Positions 19,715 through 28,101 of a stretch of 35,232 nt of DNA are shown one piece after another. The stretch is from Terriglobales bacterium (GTDB lineage Bacteria; Acidobacteriota; Terriglobia; Terriglobales; Acidobacteriaceae): positions 1 through 35,232 of the forward strand of contig JACPNP010000009.1 in assembly GCA_016185365.1 (NCBI GenBank), written 5' to 3'. A program made the position numbers and the translations under genes. The notes under the pieces are model-generated. The model did not search any database and was not told the DNA's origin. It worked only from the letters and a program-made list of their open reading frames with translations. Numbering within the stretch: position 1 is the stretch's first letter; each line of letters opens with the position of its first letter.

Positions 19715-19822
19715 TTTTGTTTCCTCCAAGTTGTGGAAAGGATGAGAATGCCGGGCACTGCGCACAGGACTGACCCGCGCAAGGTAACAGACTTTCCCCG
19801 CCAAGGCAAAGAGATTTTCGGA

Positions 19823-20341
19823 CTAGACCCGGCTGCCGGCCATCTGCGCCACCCGCCGCTGCGCTTTCTTGCGGCAATCGTCGCACAGGCCGTAGATCTG
19901 GAAGGTGTGGCGGGTGGTCTCGTAGTGGAATTTCTTGCCGATCTCCTGCTCGATCCGGTCCACTTCCGGCGAAAAGAACTCCACCGAGCTGCCGCAACTG
20001 GTGCACACCATGTGATGATGGCTGCGCCGGTTGTGCTGGTGCTCATAGCGTCCCACCCCGTCATGGAACGCCACCTCGCTGGCCAGCCCGCAATCCACCA
20101 GCAGCTTCAGTGTGCGATACACCGTGGTCACCCCGATCTTCGCATCGCGTTTCTTCACCAGCCGGTGCAGCTCTTCCACGGAATGGTGCTCCCGGGTCTC
20201 CAGGAAGGTATGCAGGATGGTGTCGCGCTGGTCGGTGTGCTTCAGGCCCACCCGCTTCAGGTGTGCGTGGAAAAGCTCCTGCGCCTCCCGCAGCGATTCC
20301 CGCGAGATGCTTGGATGGTCGTCAATGCGTTTGTGCAACAT
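19823..20341 (-). CDS. Fur family metal/peroxide-responsive regulator
   Basis: The 172-residue Fur-superfamily repressor has a winged-helix part (TDQRDTILHTFLE, then VTTVYRTLKLLVDCGLASE) and a dimerisation/metal part with HQHNRRSHHHMVCTSCG. CxxC pairs in CTSC and CDDC form the structural zinc site. Members bind operator DNA with iron, zinc, manganese or nickel, and PerR types sense peroxide; the exact ligand cannot be told. It is transcribed divergently from the penicillin-acylase gene. ATG 20341 is preferred because TATCCT lies about 23 nt upstream of it, inside the longer frame that begins at 20398 and would add 19 residues. No clear Fur or PerR box is seen in the intergenic DNA. Confidence 0.88.
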   Translation of the reverse strand: MLHKRIDDHPSISRESLREAQELFHAHLKRVGLKHTDQRDTILHTFLETREHHSVEELHRLVKKRDAKIGVTTVYRTLKLLVDCGLASEVAFHDGVGRYEHQHNRRSHHHMVCTSCGSSVEFFSPEVDRIEQEIGKKFHYETTRHTFQIYGLCDDCRKKAQRRVAQMAGSRV

Positions 20342-20397
20342 GCGTCTGGCGTATGAACTATCAGGATAACACCCCTCGCCCCGGCCACTCTTGGGCA

Positions 20398-20426
20398 TTG
20401 TCCGTTCTGCCGCTTGCCCCTAGAAT
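20398..20426 (+). promoter_or_regulatory. promoter of the penicillin-acylase-like gene
   Basis: TTGTCC (20398-20403), 17 bp, then TAGAAT (20421-20426). The -10 ends 9 nt before ATG 20436 and no Shine-Dalgarno follows, so the transcript is probably leaderless or nearly so. Confidence 0.55.
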
Positions 20427-20435
20427 CGTCTCTTC

Positions 20436-22841
20436 ATGTCTGCCACTGCGCCGTCAACCCCCGCCCGCACATTTCCACTTTGGAGATTCCTCGGTAGATC
20501 ACTCCTGGTCCTGCTGGGCGTGGCCCTGCTGGGAGTTTTGGTTGTCTCCGCGTGGTTCTATCGTGCGGCCGTGTCATCGCTTCCTCAGATGGATGGAGAA
20601 CTTCACCTCGCGGGCCTTTCCGCCCCGGTAACCGTGGTCCGCGACGCTCAGGGTGTGCCTCACATCACCGCCGCCAACCTCGACGACCTCGCCTTCGCCC
20701 AGGGCTATGTCACCGCCCAGGACCGCCTCTGGCAGATGGACGTCAACCGCCGCTTCGGTCGCGGCGAGTTATCTGAGATCTTTGGCGAGCGCACGTTGCG
20801 GGTCGACCGCCGCCAGCGCATTCTTCAGCTCCGTCGCGTTTCCGAATCTGCGGTACAGAAGTTGCCTGCGGAGGATCGCCGCCTGCTTGAGGCCTATACC
20901 CGCGGTATCAATGCCCTGATCGCATCGCAAAAGGACTTGCCCATCGAGTTCCGCATCCTCCGCTATGCGCCCCGGCCATGGACGCTGGAGGATTCCGTGA
21001 CCGTCGGCGTCAACATCGCGCAATCTCTCAGCACGCAGTATGACACGGAATACGCCCGCGAGCAGGTCGCTCGCAAGCTTGGCCCGGAACTGGCCGCCGA
21101 TCTTTACGTGAACGGGTCGTATCGCGATCGTTGGCCGGGTTCGCTGCCTCCCTCCGGCCCGGTGTCCGTGCCGGCGGAGTCCGCTCACGAGCAATCCGTG
21201 GCGGAGCTCCTCGATTCCCTTCCCATCCCTTGCGACTCCTGCACCCCGGGCTCGAACAACTGGGTCGTCTCCGGCGCGCACACCGCGAGTGGGAAACCTC
21301 TCCTCTCCAATGACATGCATTTGGCCCATTCCATCCCCGGCATCTGGTATGAGGTTCATCTCCGCGCGGCCGGGCTCGATGTCGCCGGTGTGTCCTTCCC
21401 CGGCTTGCCGTTTGTCGTGGCAGGACACAATCAGCGCATCGCCTGGGGCTACACCAACCTCGGTCCCGACGTGCAGGACTTGTTCATAGAAGAGTTCAAT
21501 GCGCAAGGCGAATATAAGACCCCCGCTGGCTGGCGCAAACCGGATTTCCAACGCGAGACGATCCACGTCAAAGGATCACCGGACGTGCAGCTTGACGTGG
21601 CCGTCACCCGCCACGGCCCTATCGTCACGGACCTGTTTCCCGGCGAGACTCGAAAGCTGGCGCTGCAGTGGACCATCTACGATCCCCAGACCATCCAATT
21701 CAATTTTCGCGCCATGAACTCCGCCCGGGATTGGCCCGGGTTCCTCGCCGCCATCAACGGGTTCGGTGGCGCCACGCAAAACATCGTCTATGCGGACGTG
21801 GATGGCAACATCGGCTATCACGCTGCCGGCTGGATCCCGGTCCGCGCCTCCGGTGACGGCACACTACCCGTCTCCGGCGCCGACGCCTCGCAGGATTGGA
21901 CCGGATACGTGCCGTTTGACAAACTTCCCGCTGTATTCAATCCGCCTTCCGGGATCATCGCGACCGCGAATGCCCGCGTGACGCCAGACGGTTACCCGCT
22001 CATGCTCGCCAACCAGTGGGGCTCGCCATTCCGTACCGAGCGAATATATTCCGTCCTCGAATCCGGCAAGTGGTTTACTGCGGCAGATATGTTGGATCTG
22101 CAGATGGATACTTTTTCGGCATTCGATCTGCTCGTCGCTCAGGCCTTGGTGGCGGCCGTTGACAACACACCCGGCGCTGGAGGCCGCGTGAAACACGCCG
22201 CGGATCTCATGCGCGATTGGAATGGCCGCGTCGACGTGGATGCTGTCGCCCCCACCATGGCCGCCAAGACCCGCCGCAAGCTTTGGCAGATGCTTCTGGA
22301 ACCGCGTCTGGGCGCCGCCTGGGAGGACTATCAGTGGTTCAGCAGTTCTGTGGCGCTGGAAGATCTTCTGCACGATCGCCCCGCGCGATGGCTCCCGAAG
22401 GGATTCAAGGATTGGGATGGCCTGCTCATGGCGGCTCTTGATGCCACTGTGGCCGATCGCTCCGCGCCCGCCGATCTTGCCTCTTGGAAATGGGGCCCTG
22501 CCTTTCCTATATCGTTGCAACATCCGGTCCTGGGCTCCATCCCGGTCGTCAGCCGCTGGAGCGGCCCCGGAGAGCACCCGCAATCGGGAAATGGCAGTCT
22601 GACCGTAAAGGCCGCAGGCCGCGGATTCGGTGCCTCCCAGCGCGCCACCTATGATCTCTCCAACCTTGATGCTTCCACTCTGAACGTCGTCTGTGGAGAG
22701 TCCGGCCAGATCTTCAGCCCGCACTACATGGATCAATGGCCCGCCTGGTACGGCGGCACTTCATTTGTCCTTCCGTTTTCCTCCGCCTCGGTTGACCGCG
22801 CCGCCGCCCACACCCTCCGCCTCCTCCCTGCATCCAGGTGA
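20436..22841 (+). CDS. penicillin acylase family N-terminal-nucleophile amidohydrolase
   Basis: The 801-residue proenzyme is of the penicillin G acylase/acyl-homoserine-lactone acylase family. A membrane anchor or signal segment (LLVLLGVALLGVLVVSAW, about residues 23-40) sends it to the periplasm. The alpha part carries VVRDAQGVPHITA and AFAQGYVTAQDRLWQMD. The processing site is Gly272/Ser273 in PGSNNWV; after autocleavage Ser273 becomes the beta-chain nucleophile. Later NDMHL, GHNQRIAWGYTN and the Asn in INGFGGATQNIVYAD match family positions. Substrates could be N-acyl amides, including quorum-sensing lactones or beta-lactams, but none can be named. Divergent from the Fur-like gene. Confidence 0.92.
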   Translation: MSATAPSTPARTFPLWRFLGRSLLVLLGVALLGVLVVSAWFYRAAVSSLPQMDGELHLAGLSAPVTVVRDAQGVPHITAANLDDLAFAQGYVTAQDRLWQMDVNRRFGRGELSEIFGERTLRVDRRQRILQLRRVSESAVQKLPAEDRRLLEAYTRGINALIASQKDLPIEFRILRYAPRPWTLEDSVTVGVNIAQSLSTQYDTEYAREQVARKLGPELAADLYVNGSYRDRWPGSLPPSGPVSVPAESAHEQSVAELLDSLPIPCDSCTPGSNNWVVSGAHTASGKPLLSNDMHLAHSIPGIWYEVHLRAAGLDVAGVSFPGLPFVVAGHNQRIAWGYTNLGPDVQDLFIEEFNAQGEYKTPAGWRKPDFQRETIHVKGSPDVQLDVAVTRHGPIVTDLFPGETRKLALQWTIYDPQTIQFNFRAMNSARDWPGFLAAINGFGGATQNIVYADVDGNIGYHAAGWIPVRASGDGTLPVSGADASQDWTGYVPFDKLPAVFNPPSGIIATANARVTPDGYPLMLANQWGSPFRTERIYSVLESGKWFTAADMLDLQMDTFSAFDLLVAQALVAAVDNTPGAGGRVKHAADLMRDWNGRVDVDAVAPTMAAKTRRKLWQMLLEPRLGAAWEDYQWFSSSVALEDLLHDRPARWLPKGFKDWDGLLMAALDATVADRSAPADLASWKWGPAFPISLQHPVLGSIPVVSRWSGPGEHPQSGNGSLTVKAAGRGFGASQRATYDLSNLDASTLNVVCGESGQIFSPHYMDQWPAWYGGTSFVLPFSSASVDRAAAHTLRLLPASR

Positions 22842-23167
22842 GATTTTGCCCAATGACTCGATACCCGATCACTTTGTCATTCCGGGCGAGCGGGTAGCCT
22901 TGGGACTTCAGCATGGGGTGAGCGAGCAAAGCAAGCGAACAGAGGGGTCCCTTTGTTGCTGACCGGGTGGCACAAGAGCCTGCCCTGAGCGAAGTCGAAG
23001 GGCCCTCGGCTGTGCTGAAAACAAACGGGTGGCAGAGCCGCCCATTAACGCCGATCCATCCGGGAGGGGCAGGGCTTCAGCCGTGCCGTAACGCCCGCAA
23101 AAAAAAGGGGGCTTTGGCCCCCACACCACCTCTGCAATGTCCCGATCACCCGATCACTCGATGATTC
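22842..23167. repeat. 326-bp non-coding stretch with repeats
   Basis: No gene is supported. It holds a degenerate GTCATTCCGGGCGAG... element at about 22877-22951 and a GTGGCACAAGAG element with the 24-bp loop module and CTCGGCTGTGCTG right arm at 22967-23015. A pair of GGCTTnAGCC-type hairpins lies at 23068-23087 and 23107-23122 (GGGGGC/GCCCCC with A-run before it). The second hairpin could help end transcription of the flanking convergent genes. Confidence 0.75.
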
Positions 23168-24388
23168 TTAGTCCAGTTCTTTCATATCACTCAATGTTCC
23201 CGAGATGTTGATGGTCGTGAAGGTCGGGTCTGTCGCCGTCGTGTCATACACATGCAGGTTGCCGGCTTCGATCACATAGACTGCGTTCCGGTTGCGGATC
23301 GGCTGGATCGACGTGATGTCCCCGAAGTTCCCACCCCGCGCCACCGCGTGGCTGGTCACGTCCATGATCGACAAACACCCGACCGTCCCCGTGCCCACCA
23401 CGGCCGGCGTGCATGCCCTCGATCCGATGAACAGCTTGCCGTTTCCGCTCAGGGCCATCTTGGTATGCAGCCCATCGGCGATATCGATGCCCGTCGTGCT
23501 CACCGTCATGCTCGTGGTGTTCACAATGTCCAGCTTTCCTGCGGCGCCGCTGTTTCCCGCTACGTAGAGAGTGCTTCCATCGAGCAGCCCCACTGTTGCT
23601 CCGCTCACGTTCACGCCGCCCGTGATCATGCCCGTCGTCATATCGAGGACGTGCACTCGGGCCACAGCCCCGCCGCACTCCGTCCCACAGGCGAGGATGT
23701 AGGCCTTGGAGTCATCGCTGCTGAAGACCGCCGAGTACGCCGTCCCAAAACCGCTGACCGTGGTCACCGTGCTGTCCGAGGTGTTCACGATCGCTACTTT
23801 GTCGCGCGCATCGTCGCTGAACGCCAGCATCTTCGACCCATTGTGCGACATCACCAGCCGCGACACTTGCGAAAGGTTCTTGTCGTTCGTGCCGGTCGTG
23901 TTCGTGATGCTCGCCAGCAGGACCTGATTGGTCACGTCCACCACGTTGATGCGGCTCAGGTTCCGGATGGCGGCGTAGGCGCGCGTGGCGTTGGGCAGGA
24001 TGGCGATGCTGTCCGCCGGCCCATCCAGACTCACCCGGTTGATATACACCTCGTCTTGCGTGTTGATGGTCTCAAGCGAATTGTTTCGGGAGTCGAATAC
24101 GACCAGGCGCGGCGATGCCGCGGCCGATTCCACCTGCGTCGGGTTGCCTCCCGGTGCGATGCAGCCGGGGACACCCGAGAACGAGCACGCGCCGGTCACC
24201 GTCTGGTCCGTTTGCGAGTTCACGATGTGCAGGCTGCCGAAGAACTGATTGGCGACGAGCACTCGTTGCGCAAAACCCGTGGTCACTGGGGTTGGATTAT
24301 CGCTTGACGAAGACCCACCGCCACAGCTTGCGGCGAACAGTATACCCAGGAGCCCAATGCCTGCGCTTACGATCCGGATTCGTTGCAA
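23168..24388 (-). CDS. beta-propeller (YVTN-type) lipoprotein
   Basis: The 406-residue protein starts with a lipoprotein signal, hydrophobic to residue 21 then AASC with Cys22 as the lipidation site, followed by a Gly/Ser linker. The rest is repeated four-stranded blades of the form 'RVLVANQ..GSLHIVNSQTDQTV', 'RAYAAIRNLSRINVVDVTNQ', 'KVAIVNTSDSTVTTV', 'RVHVLDMTTGMITG', typical of YVTN/lactonase-like propellers. Such proteins are surface or periplasmic and often act in binding. The start is TTG 24388: an AGGAG ribosome site lies 6 nt upstream and a near-consensus promoter 40-70 bp upstream. Function unknown. Confidence 0.82.
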   Translation of the reverse strand: MQRIRIVSAGIGLLGILFAASCGGGSSSSDNPTPVTTGFAQRVLVANQFFGSLHIVNSQTDQTVTGACSFSGVPGCIAPGGNPTQVESAAASPRLVVFDSRNNSLETINTQDEVYINRVSLDGPADSIAILPNATRAYAAIRNLSRINVVDVTNQVLLASITNTTGTNDKNLSQVSRLVMSHNGSKMLAFSDDARDKVAIVNTSDSTVTTVSGFGTAYSAVFSSDDSKAYILACGTECGGAVARVHVLDMTTGMITGGVNVSGATVGLLDGSTLYVAGNSGAAGKLDIVNTTSMTVSTTGIDIADGLHTKMALSGNGKLFIGSRACTPAVVGTGTVGCLSIMDVTSHAVARGGNFGDITSIQPIRNRNAVYVIEAGNLHVYDTTATDPTFTTINISGTLSDMKELD

Positions 24389-24431
24389 AACCGTCTCCTC
24401 AGACCTGAAGGAATGTATGCGTAAAACGTTG

Positions 24432-24459
24432 ATTATAGCAGTCAGCTTGGCCTTGTCGG
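24432..24459 (-). promoter_or_regulatory. promoter of the beta-propeller lipoprotein gene
   Basis: On the minus strand CCGACA (24459-24454), 16 bp, then a perfect TATAAT (24437-24432). The predicted start near 24425 leaves a leader of about 36 nt that contains the AGGAG ribosome site. Confidence 0.6.
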
Positions 24460-24484
24460 CTCATCTCCCGTCGCTCTGACCTGC

Positions 24485-24490
24485 TATTCT
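24485..24490 (+). promoter_or_regulatory. -10-like box (TATTCT) of the homocysteine methyltransferase/MTHFR gene
   Basis: TATTCT ends 9 nt before ATG 24500; there is no ribosome site and no clear -35. Same geometry as the other suspected leaderless starts. Confidence 0.35.
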
Positions 24491-24499
24491 TGTTGCATC

Positions 24500-26362
24500 A
24501 TGCCCGGGGATTTTCTTGACCGTATCCAGCGCGGCCCCATCCTGTGTGACGGCGCCATGGGCACCCTTTTGTATGACAAGGGTGTCTTCATCAATCGTTG
24601 CTACGACGAACTGAATCTCTCCCAGCCCGACCTGGTGCGTGCCGTTCATCTCGACTACCTCGTCGCCGGCGCTGAGATCATCGAGACCAATACCTTTGGC
24701 GCTACCTCATTTCGCCTTGCCCGGCACGGTCTGGCGGACAAGGTCCACGGCATCAACCTGGCCGGAGCGCGCCTGGCCCGCGAGTCCGTGCACACCAAGG
24801 GCGATGCTGCTTTTGTCGCCGGCTCTGTCGGCCCTATCGGAGTCCGTATCGAGCCCTTGGGCAAGACATCTCGGGAAGAGGTCCGCACGGCGTTCCGGGA
24901 ACAGGCGGCGGCGCTTGCCGAAGGCGGCGTGGATCTCTTCATGCTCGAGACTTTCGGCTACCTGGAGGAGATCCATCAGGCCATCCTCGCCTGCCGCGAC
25001 TCTGCGCCCAAGATCCCCATCGTCGCCATGGTGACCATTGACGAAGATGGGAACTGCCTTGACGGCTCCGATCCCGAGACCTTTACCTCCAAACTGGACG
25101 AATGGGGCGCCGATGTTCTTGGATGCAATTGCAGTGTGGGCCCGGTCGCTATGTTGGATGCCATGGAGAAGGTGCGGGCTGCCACGGAAAAACCTCTCGC
25201 CGCCCAACCCAATGCCGGCATGCCCCGCAACATCGAGGGCCGCAACATCTATCTGTGTTCGCCGGAATATATCGCCAGCTACGCCCGCAAATTCCTCCGC
25301 GCCGGTGTCAGTCTGGTCGGCGGATGCTGCGGCACTACGCCCGAACACATTAAATCCATGGCGGGCGCCCTCCGCACCGATGACGTCAAGCAGGCCAAGG
25401 TGCGGATCGTCCATGAACACAAGACCTCGTCCGCGGTGGAACCGCCCGCTTTGGCGCGGCGCTCCCGGTTGGGAGCGAAGATTGCCGGCGGCGAGTTTGC
25501 CACCATGGTCGAGATCGTTCCCCCCAAGGGCATCGACCCGGCGAAGGAGCTGGCCGGCGCCCGTTATCTGAAGTCGGTCGGCGTGGACGCCATCAACATT
25601 CCCGACTCGCCTCGCGCCTCCGCCCGCATGAGCAACATGATGCTCTGCATCCTCACCCAGCAGCAGGTGGGCATCGAGACCGTGCTCCATTACACCTGCC
25701 GCGACCGCAATGTCCTCGGCATCCAGTCGGATCTGCTGGGCATCTCCGCCATCGGCTTGCGCAATGTTCTTTGCATCACCGGGGATCCGCCCAAGATGGG
25801 CAACTATCCCGATGCCACGGCGGTGTTCGACGTGGATTCCATCGGCTTGGTGAACATCGTCTCCGCCTTGAACCATGGCCTGGATATCGGCGGCAATCCC
25901 ATCGGTGTTTCCACCGGGTTTTCCATCGGTGTGGGCGCCAACCCCGGTGTGCCTGACATTGACGCCGAGATCCGCCGCTTCGAATACAAAGTGGAAGCCG
26001 GCGCTGAATATTGCATCACCCAGCCGGTCTTTGATCTCGACCTGTTGGAGCGCTTCCTGAAGCGCATCGAACATTGCCGTATCCCGGTGATTGCCGGGAT
26101 CTGGCCGCTCACCAGCGTGCGCAACGCTGAATTCATGAAGAATGAGCTTAATGTCTCCGTTCCGGACGCCGTTTTGGACCGCATGGGCCGGGCCGCCACC
26201 GGCGATGCCGCCCGCGCGGAAGGCGTCAATATCGCGCGCGAGATGCTCGCCGCTGTCCGCCACTCGGTACAGGGTGCGCAGATCGCCGCGCCCCTCGGCC
26301 GCTACTCCTCCGCCGCGGACGTCCTTGAGGCCCTTGGCTCCTCCGCCGGCGCAAAGGTATAA
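24500..26362 (+). CDS. bifunctional homocysteine S-methyltransferase / methylenetetrahydrofolate reductase
   Basis: The 620-residue fusion resembles Bacillus YitJ. Residues 1 to about 300 are a homocysteine S-methyltransferase domain: DGAMGTLLYDKG, ETNTFGAT, the zinc cysteine in GCNCSVGP (Cys211), and GGCCGTTPEH (Cys276, Cys277). Residues about 325-600 are a flavin-dependent 5,10-methylenetetrahydrofolate reductase barrel: VEIVPPKGIDP, HYTCRDRN, LCITGDPPKMGNYPDA, and TQPVFDLDLLERF. The protein could make methyl-tetrahydrofolate and also methylate homocysteine to methionine, without a cobalamin domain. The true methyl donor of the first domain is not certain. Its stop lies 6 bp before xseB, starting a compact gene set. 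Confidence 0.93.
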   Translation: MPGDFLDRIQRGPILCDGAMGTLLYDKGVFINRCYDELNLSQPDLVRAVHLDYLVAGAEIIETNTFGATSFRLARHGLADKVHGINLAGARLARESVHTKGDAAFVAGSVGPIGVRIEPLGKTSREEVRTAFREQAAALAEGGVDLFMLETFGYLEEIHQAILACRDSAPKIPIVAMVTIDEDGNCLDGSDPETFTSKLDEWGADVLGCNCSVGPVAMLDAMEKVRAATEKPLAAQPNAGMPRNIEGRNIYLCSPEYIASYARKFLRAGVSLVGGCCGTTPEHIKSMAGALRTDDVKQAKVRIVHEHKTSSAVEPPALARRSRLGAKIAGGEFATMVEIVPPKGIDPAKELAGARYLKSVGVDAINIPDSPRASARMSNMMLCILTQQQVGIETVLHYTCRDRNVLGIQSDLLGISAIGLRNVLCITGDPPKMGNYPDATAVFDVDSIGLVNIVSALNHGLDIGGNPIGVSTGFSIGVGANPGVPDIDAEIRRFEYKVEAGAEYCITQPVFDLDLLERFLKRIEHCRIPVIAGIWPLTSVRNAEFMKNELNVSVPDAVLDRMGRAATGDAARAEGVNIAREMLAAVRHSVQGAQIAAPLGRYSSAADVLEALGSSAGAKV

Positions 26363-26368
26363 ATACTC

Positions 26369-26608
26369 ATGGCCAAGTTTGAAGAATCCTTGCAGCGCCT
26401 GGAAAAAGTCGTCGACGACCTCGAAAAGGGTGATATTCCCCTCGAAAAGGCGTTGTCCCTGTTCGAAGAAGGCATGAAGCTGTCTAACGCTTGCCGCAAG
26501 GAGCTGGAGACCGCGGAAGGCAAGGTCGAGATCCTGCTCAAACAGAATGGGAAGCTTCAAGCGGAACCGTTCGAAGGCGCCGCGCCGGAGAAGCCCGCAA
26601 AGCGTTAA
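26369..26608 (+). CDS. xseB: exodeoxyribonuclease VII small subunit
   Basis: The 79-residue helical protein has the XseB signature: FEESLQRLEKVVDDLEKGDIPLEKALSLFEEGMKL, then CRKELETAEGKVEILL. XseB helices coat the large subunit XseA, making the single-strand-specific exonuclease VII of the cytoplasm. Length is normal and the extra Ala/Pro/Lys tail is not conserved. It begins 6 bp after the methyltransferase/MTHFR gene and is followed 10 bp later by the prenyl synthase gene, a common bacterial arrangement (xseB-ispA). The xseA gene is not in the window. Confidence 0.93.
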   Translation: MAKFEESLQRLEKVVDDLEKGDIPLEKALSLFEEGMKLSNACRKELETAEGKVEILLKQNGKLQAEPFEGAAPEKPAKR

Positions 26609-26618
26609 AGTCCCTGTG

Positions 26619-27533
26619 ATGCCGCACACCGCCACGACCTCCGAGCCCACAATGCTGAGAGACGTCCTTGAGAACGGCTGCACCACGATTGACGCGGCCT
26701 TGGAGCGCCTGCTTCCCGGCGAGAATATCCGCCCGGAATCCATTCACCGGGCCATGCGCCACAGCATCTTTGCCGGCGGCAAGCGGCTTCGCCCCATTCT
26801 TTGCATGGAAGCGGGCCGCGCCCTGCGCGGCGATCTCCCTGCGGGGATCGAGGATCTGGGTTGCGCGCTGGAAATGCTGCACACCTACTCCCTCGTCCAC
26901 GACGATCTCCCCGCCCTCGATAATGACGATCTCCGCCGCGGCAAACCCACTTGTCACAAAGTCTTCGGGGAAGCCATCGCCATCCTCGCGGGTGATGCGC
27001 TGCAGACCACAGCCTACGAAGTCCTCTCAGGTTTGAACTGCCCCGCTGCCGACCGCATCCGCATCGTCGGCGAGATCGCCCGCGGCGCCGGGACGGTGGA
27101 CGGCATGATCGGGGGCCAGGTCGTTGATCTTGAATCCGAGCGTGTCGCTCCGACCGCGGAGCTGGTCGAATACATCCATCGCTCGAAGACCGGCGCGCTG
27201 ATCACCGCCAGTGTCGTCAGCGGCGGTCTCTATGCCGGAGCTTCGGATTCCCAGGTGGAAGACCTTCGCGCCTTCGGCCGCGCCATCGGTCTGGCTTTCC
27301 AGATCGTGGATGACGTTTTGGACATGACCCAGTCTTCAGAGCAACTCGGCAAGACCGCCGGCAAAGATACCGCCACCAGCAAGGCCACGTGGCCCGCTGT
27401 CCATGGCGTTGAGCCCTCTCTCCAGCAGGCAGACGACCTCATCAAAAGCGGCTGCGCCCGGCTGGACTCTTTTGGCCCGCGCGCCTCCACCCTTAAGGAA
27501 CTCGCCCACTTCCTGGTCCAGCGCAAGAAATGA
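26619..27533 (+). CDS. ispA: short-chain prenyl (farnesyl/geranylgeranyl) diphosphate synthase
   Basis: The 304-residue IspA-type synthase makes farnesyl or geranylgeranyl diphosphate for undecaprenol, quinones and hopanoids. FAGGKRLRP binds isopentenyl diphosphate. The first aspartate motif is the longer bacterial form DDLPALD at residues 95-101, followed by DDLRRGKPTCHK. The second is DDVLD at 231-235. ATG 26619 lies 10 bp after xseB; a start at 26547 would overlap xseB in another frame and add a basic, unconserved tail. The stop overlaps the ATG of the DUF1287 gene by 4 bp. In many bacteria dxs follows; here it does not. Confidence 0.92.
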   Translation: MPHTATTSEPTMLRDVLENGCTTIDAALERLLPGENIRPESIHRAMRHSIFAGGKRLRPILCMEAGRALRGDLPAGIEDLGCALEMLHTYSLVHDDLPALDNDDLRRGKPTCHKVFGEAIAILAGDALQTTAYEVLSGLNCPAADRIRIVGEIARGAGTVDGMIGGQVVDLESERVAPTAELVEYIHRSKTGALITASVVSGGLYAGASDSQVEDLRAFGRAIGLAFQIVDDVLDMTQSSEQLGKTAGKDTATSKATWPAVHGVEPSLQQADDLIKSGCARLDSFGPRASTLKELAHFLVQRKK

Positions 27534-28096
27534 AGCGGCTCATCCCGTTGCTGCTGCTGACCTCGGGCCTCCTCTGCGCCCAATCCGGGCCTTTGCGCTT
27601 GGTGGCGGCCGCCAAAGAACAGATCGCGGTGCGCCGTGGGTATGATCCGCGTTACATTCGCATCGCCTACCCCGGCGGCGATGTTCCCGGCTCCGGCGTC
27701 TGCACCGATGTCCTCATCCGCGCCTTTCGCAAGCTCGGCCTCGATCTGCAAAAAGAAGTGCATGAGGACATGAGCGACGCGTTCTCCGCCTATCCAAAAC
27801 TTTGGGGCCTGCGCGCCCCGGACCCGAATATCGATCACCGCCGTGTCCCCAACCTGATGACCTATTTCCGCCGCAAGGGCAAACAGGCGCGGATCTCGCT
27901 CTACGCCATCGACTATCAGCCGGGAGACATTGTGGCCTGGGACCTGGGTGGGGGTGTCCCCCACATCGGCATCGTGAGTGATGAAAAAGCTCCGGCCGCA
28001 GACCGCCATTTGATCATCCATAACATCGGGGGCGGCGTGAAAAGCGAGGACATACTGTTTCGCTTCAAGATCACCGGCCATTACCGCTATGATTGA
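27530..28096 (+). CDS. secreted DUF1287 protein
   Basis: The 188-residue protein has an N-terminal signal peptide (MKRLIPLLLLTSGLLCAQS) and a DUF1287 body. Recognisable parts are GDVPGSGVCTDVLIRAFRKLGLDLQ, with the Cys-Thr-Asp that recalls NlpC/P60-like cysteine enzymes, NIDHRRVPNLMTYFRRKG, and YQPGDIVAWDLGGGVPHIGIVSD with a conserved His. This suggests a periplasmic NlpC/P60-related hydrolase, but no activity is established for the family as far as I know. It overlaps ispA by 4 bp and its TGA touches the bshB1 start region, so it belongs to the same transcription unit. Confidence 0.88.
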   Translation: MKRLIPLLLLTSGLLCAQSGPLRLVAAAKEQIAVRRGYDPRYIRIAYPGGDVPGSGVCTDVLIRAFRKLGLDLQKEVHEDMSDAFSAYPKLWGLRAPDPNIDHRRVPNLMTYFRRKGKQARISLYAIDYQPGDIVAWDLGGGVPHIGIVSDEKAPAADRHLIIHNIGGGVKSEDILFRFKITGHYRYD

Positions 28097-28101
28097 GGCT
28101 C

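Noticed and set aside
20342-20435. Possible Fur/PerR operator between the Fur-like and penicillin-acylase genes
   Set aside because: No inverted repeat resembling a Fur or PerR box could be found by eye.
24389-24499. Possible SAM or cobalamin riboswitch ahead of the methionine-synthesis gene
   Set aside because: The whole gap is 111 bp and shared with a divergent promoter; no riboswitch core sequence was seen.
24707-26743. Long open frame (678 codons) antisense to the methyltransferase/MTHFR, xseB and ispA genes
   Set aside because: It spans three clearly coding genes on the other strand, and its product is a His/Gly/Ala-rich shadow typical of GC-rich DNA without any family motif.
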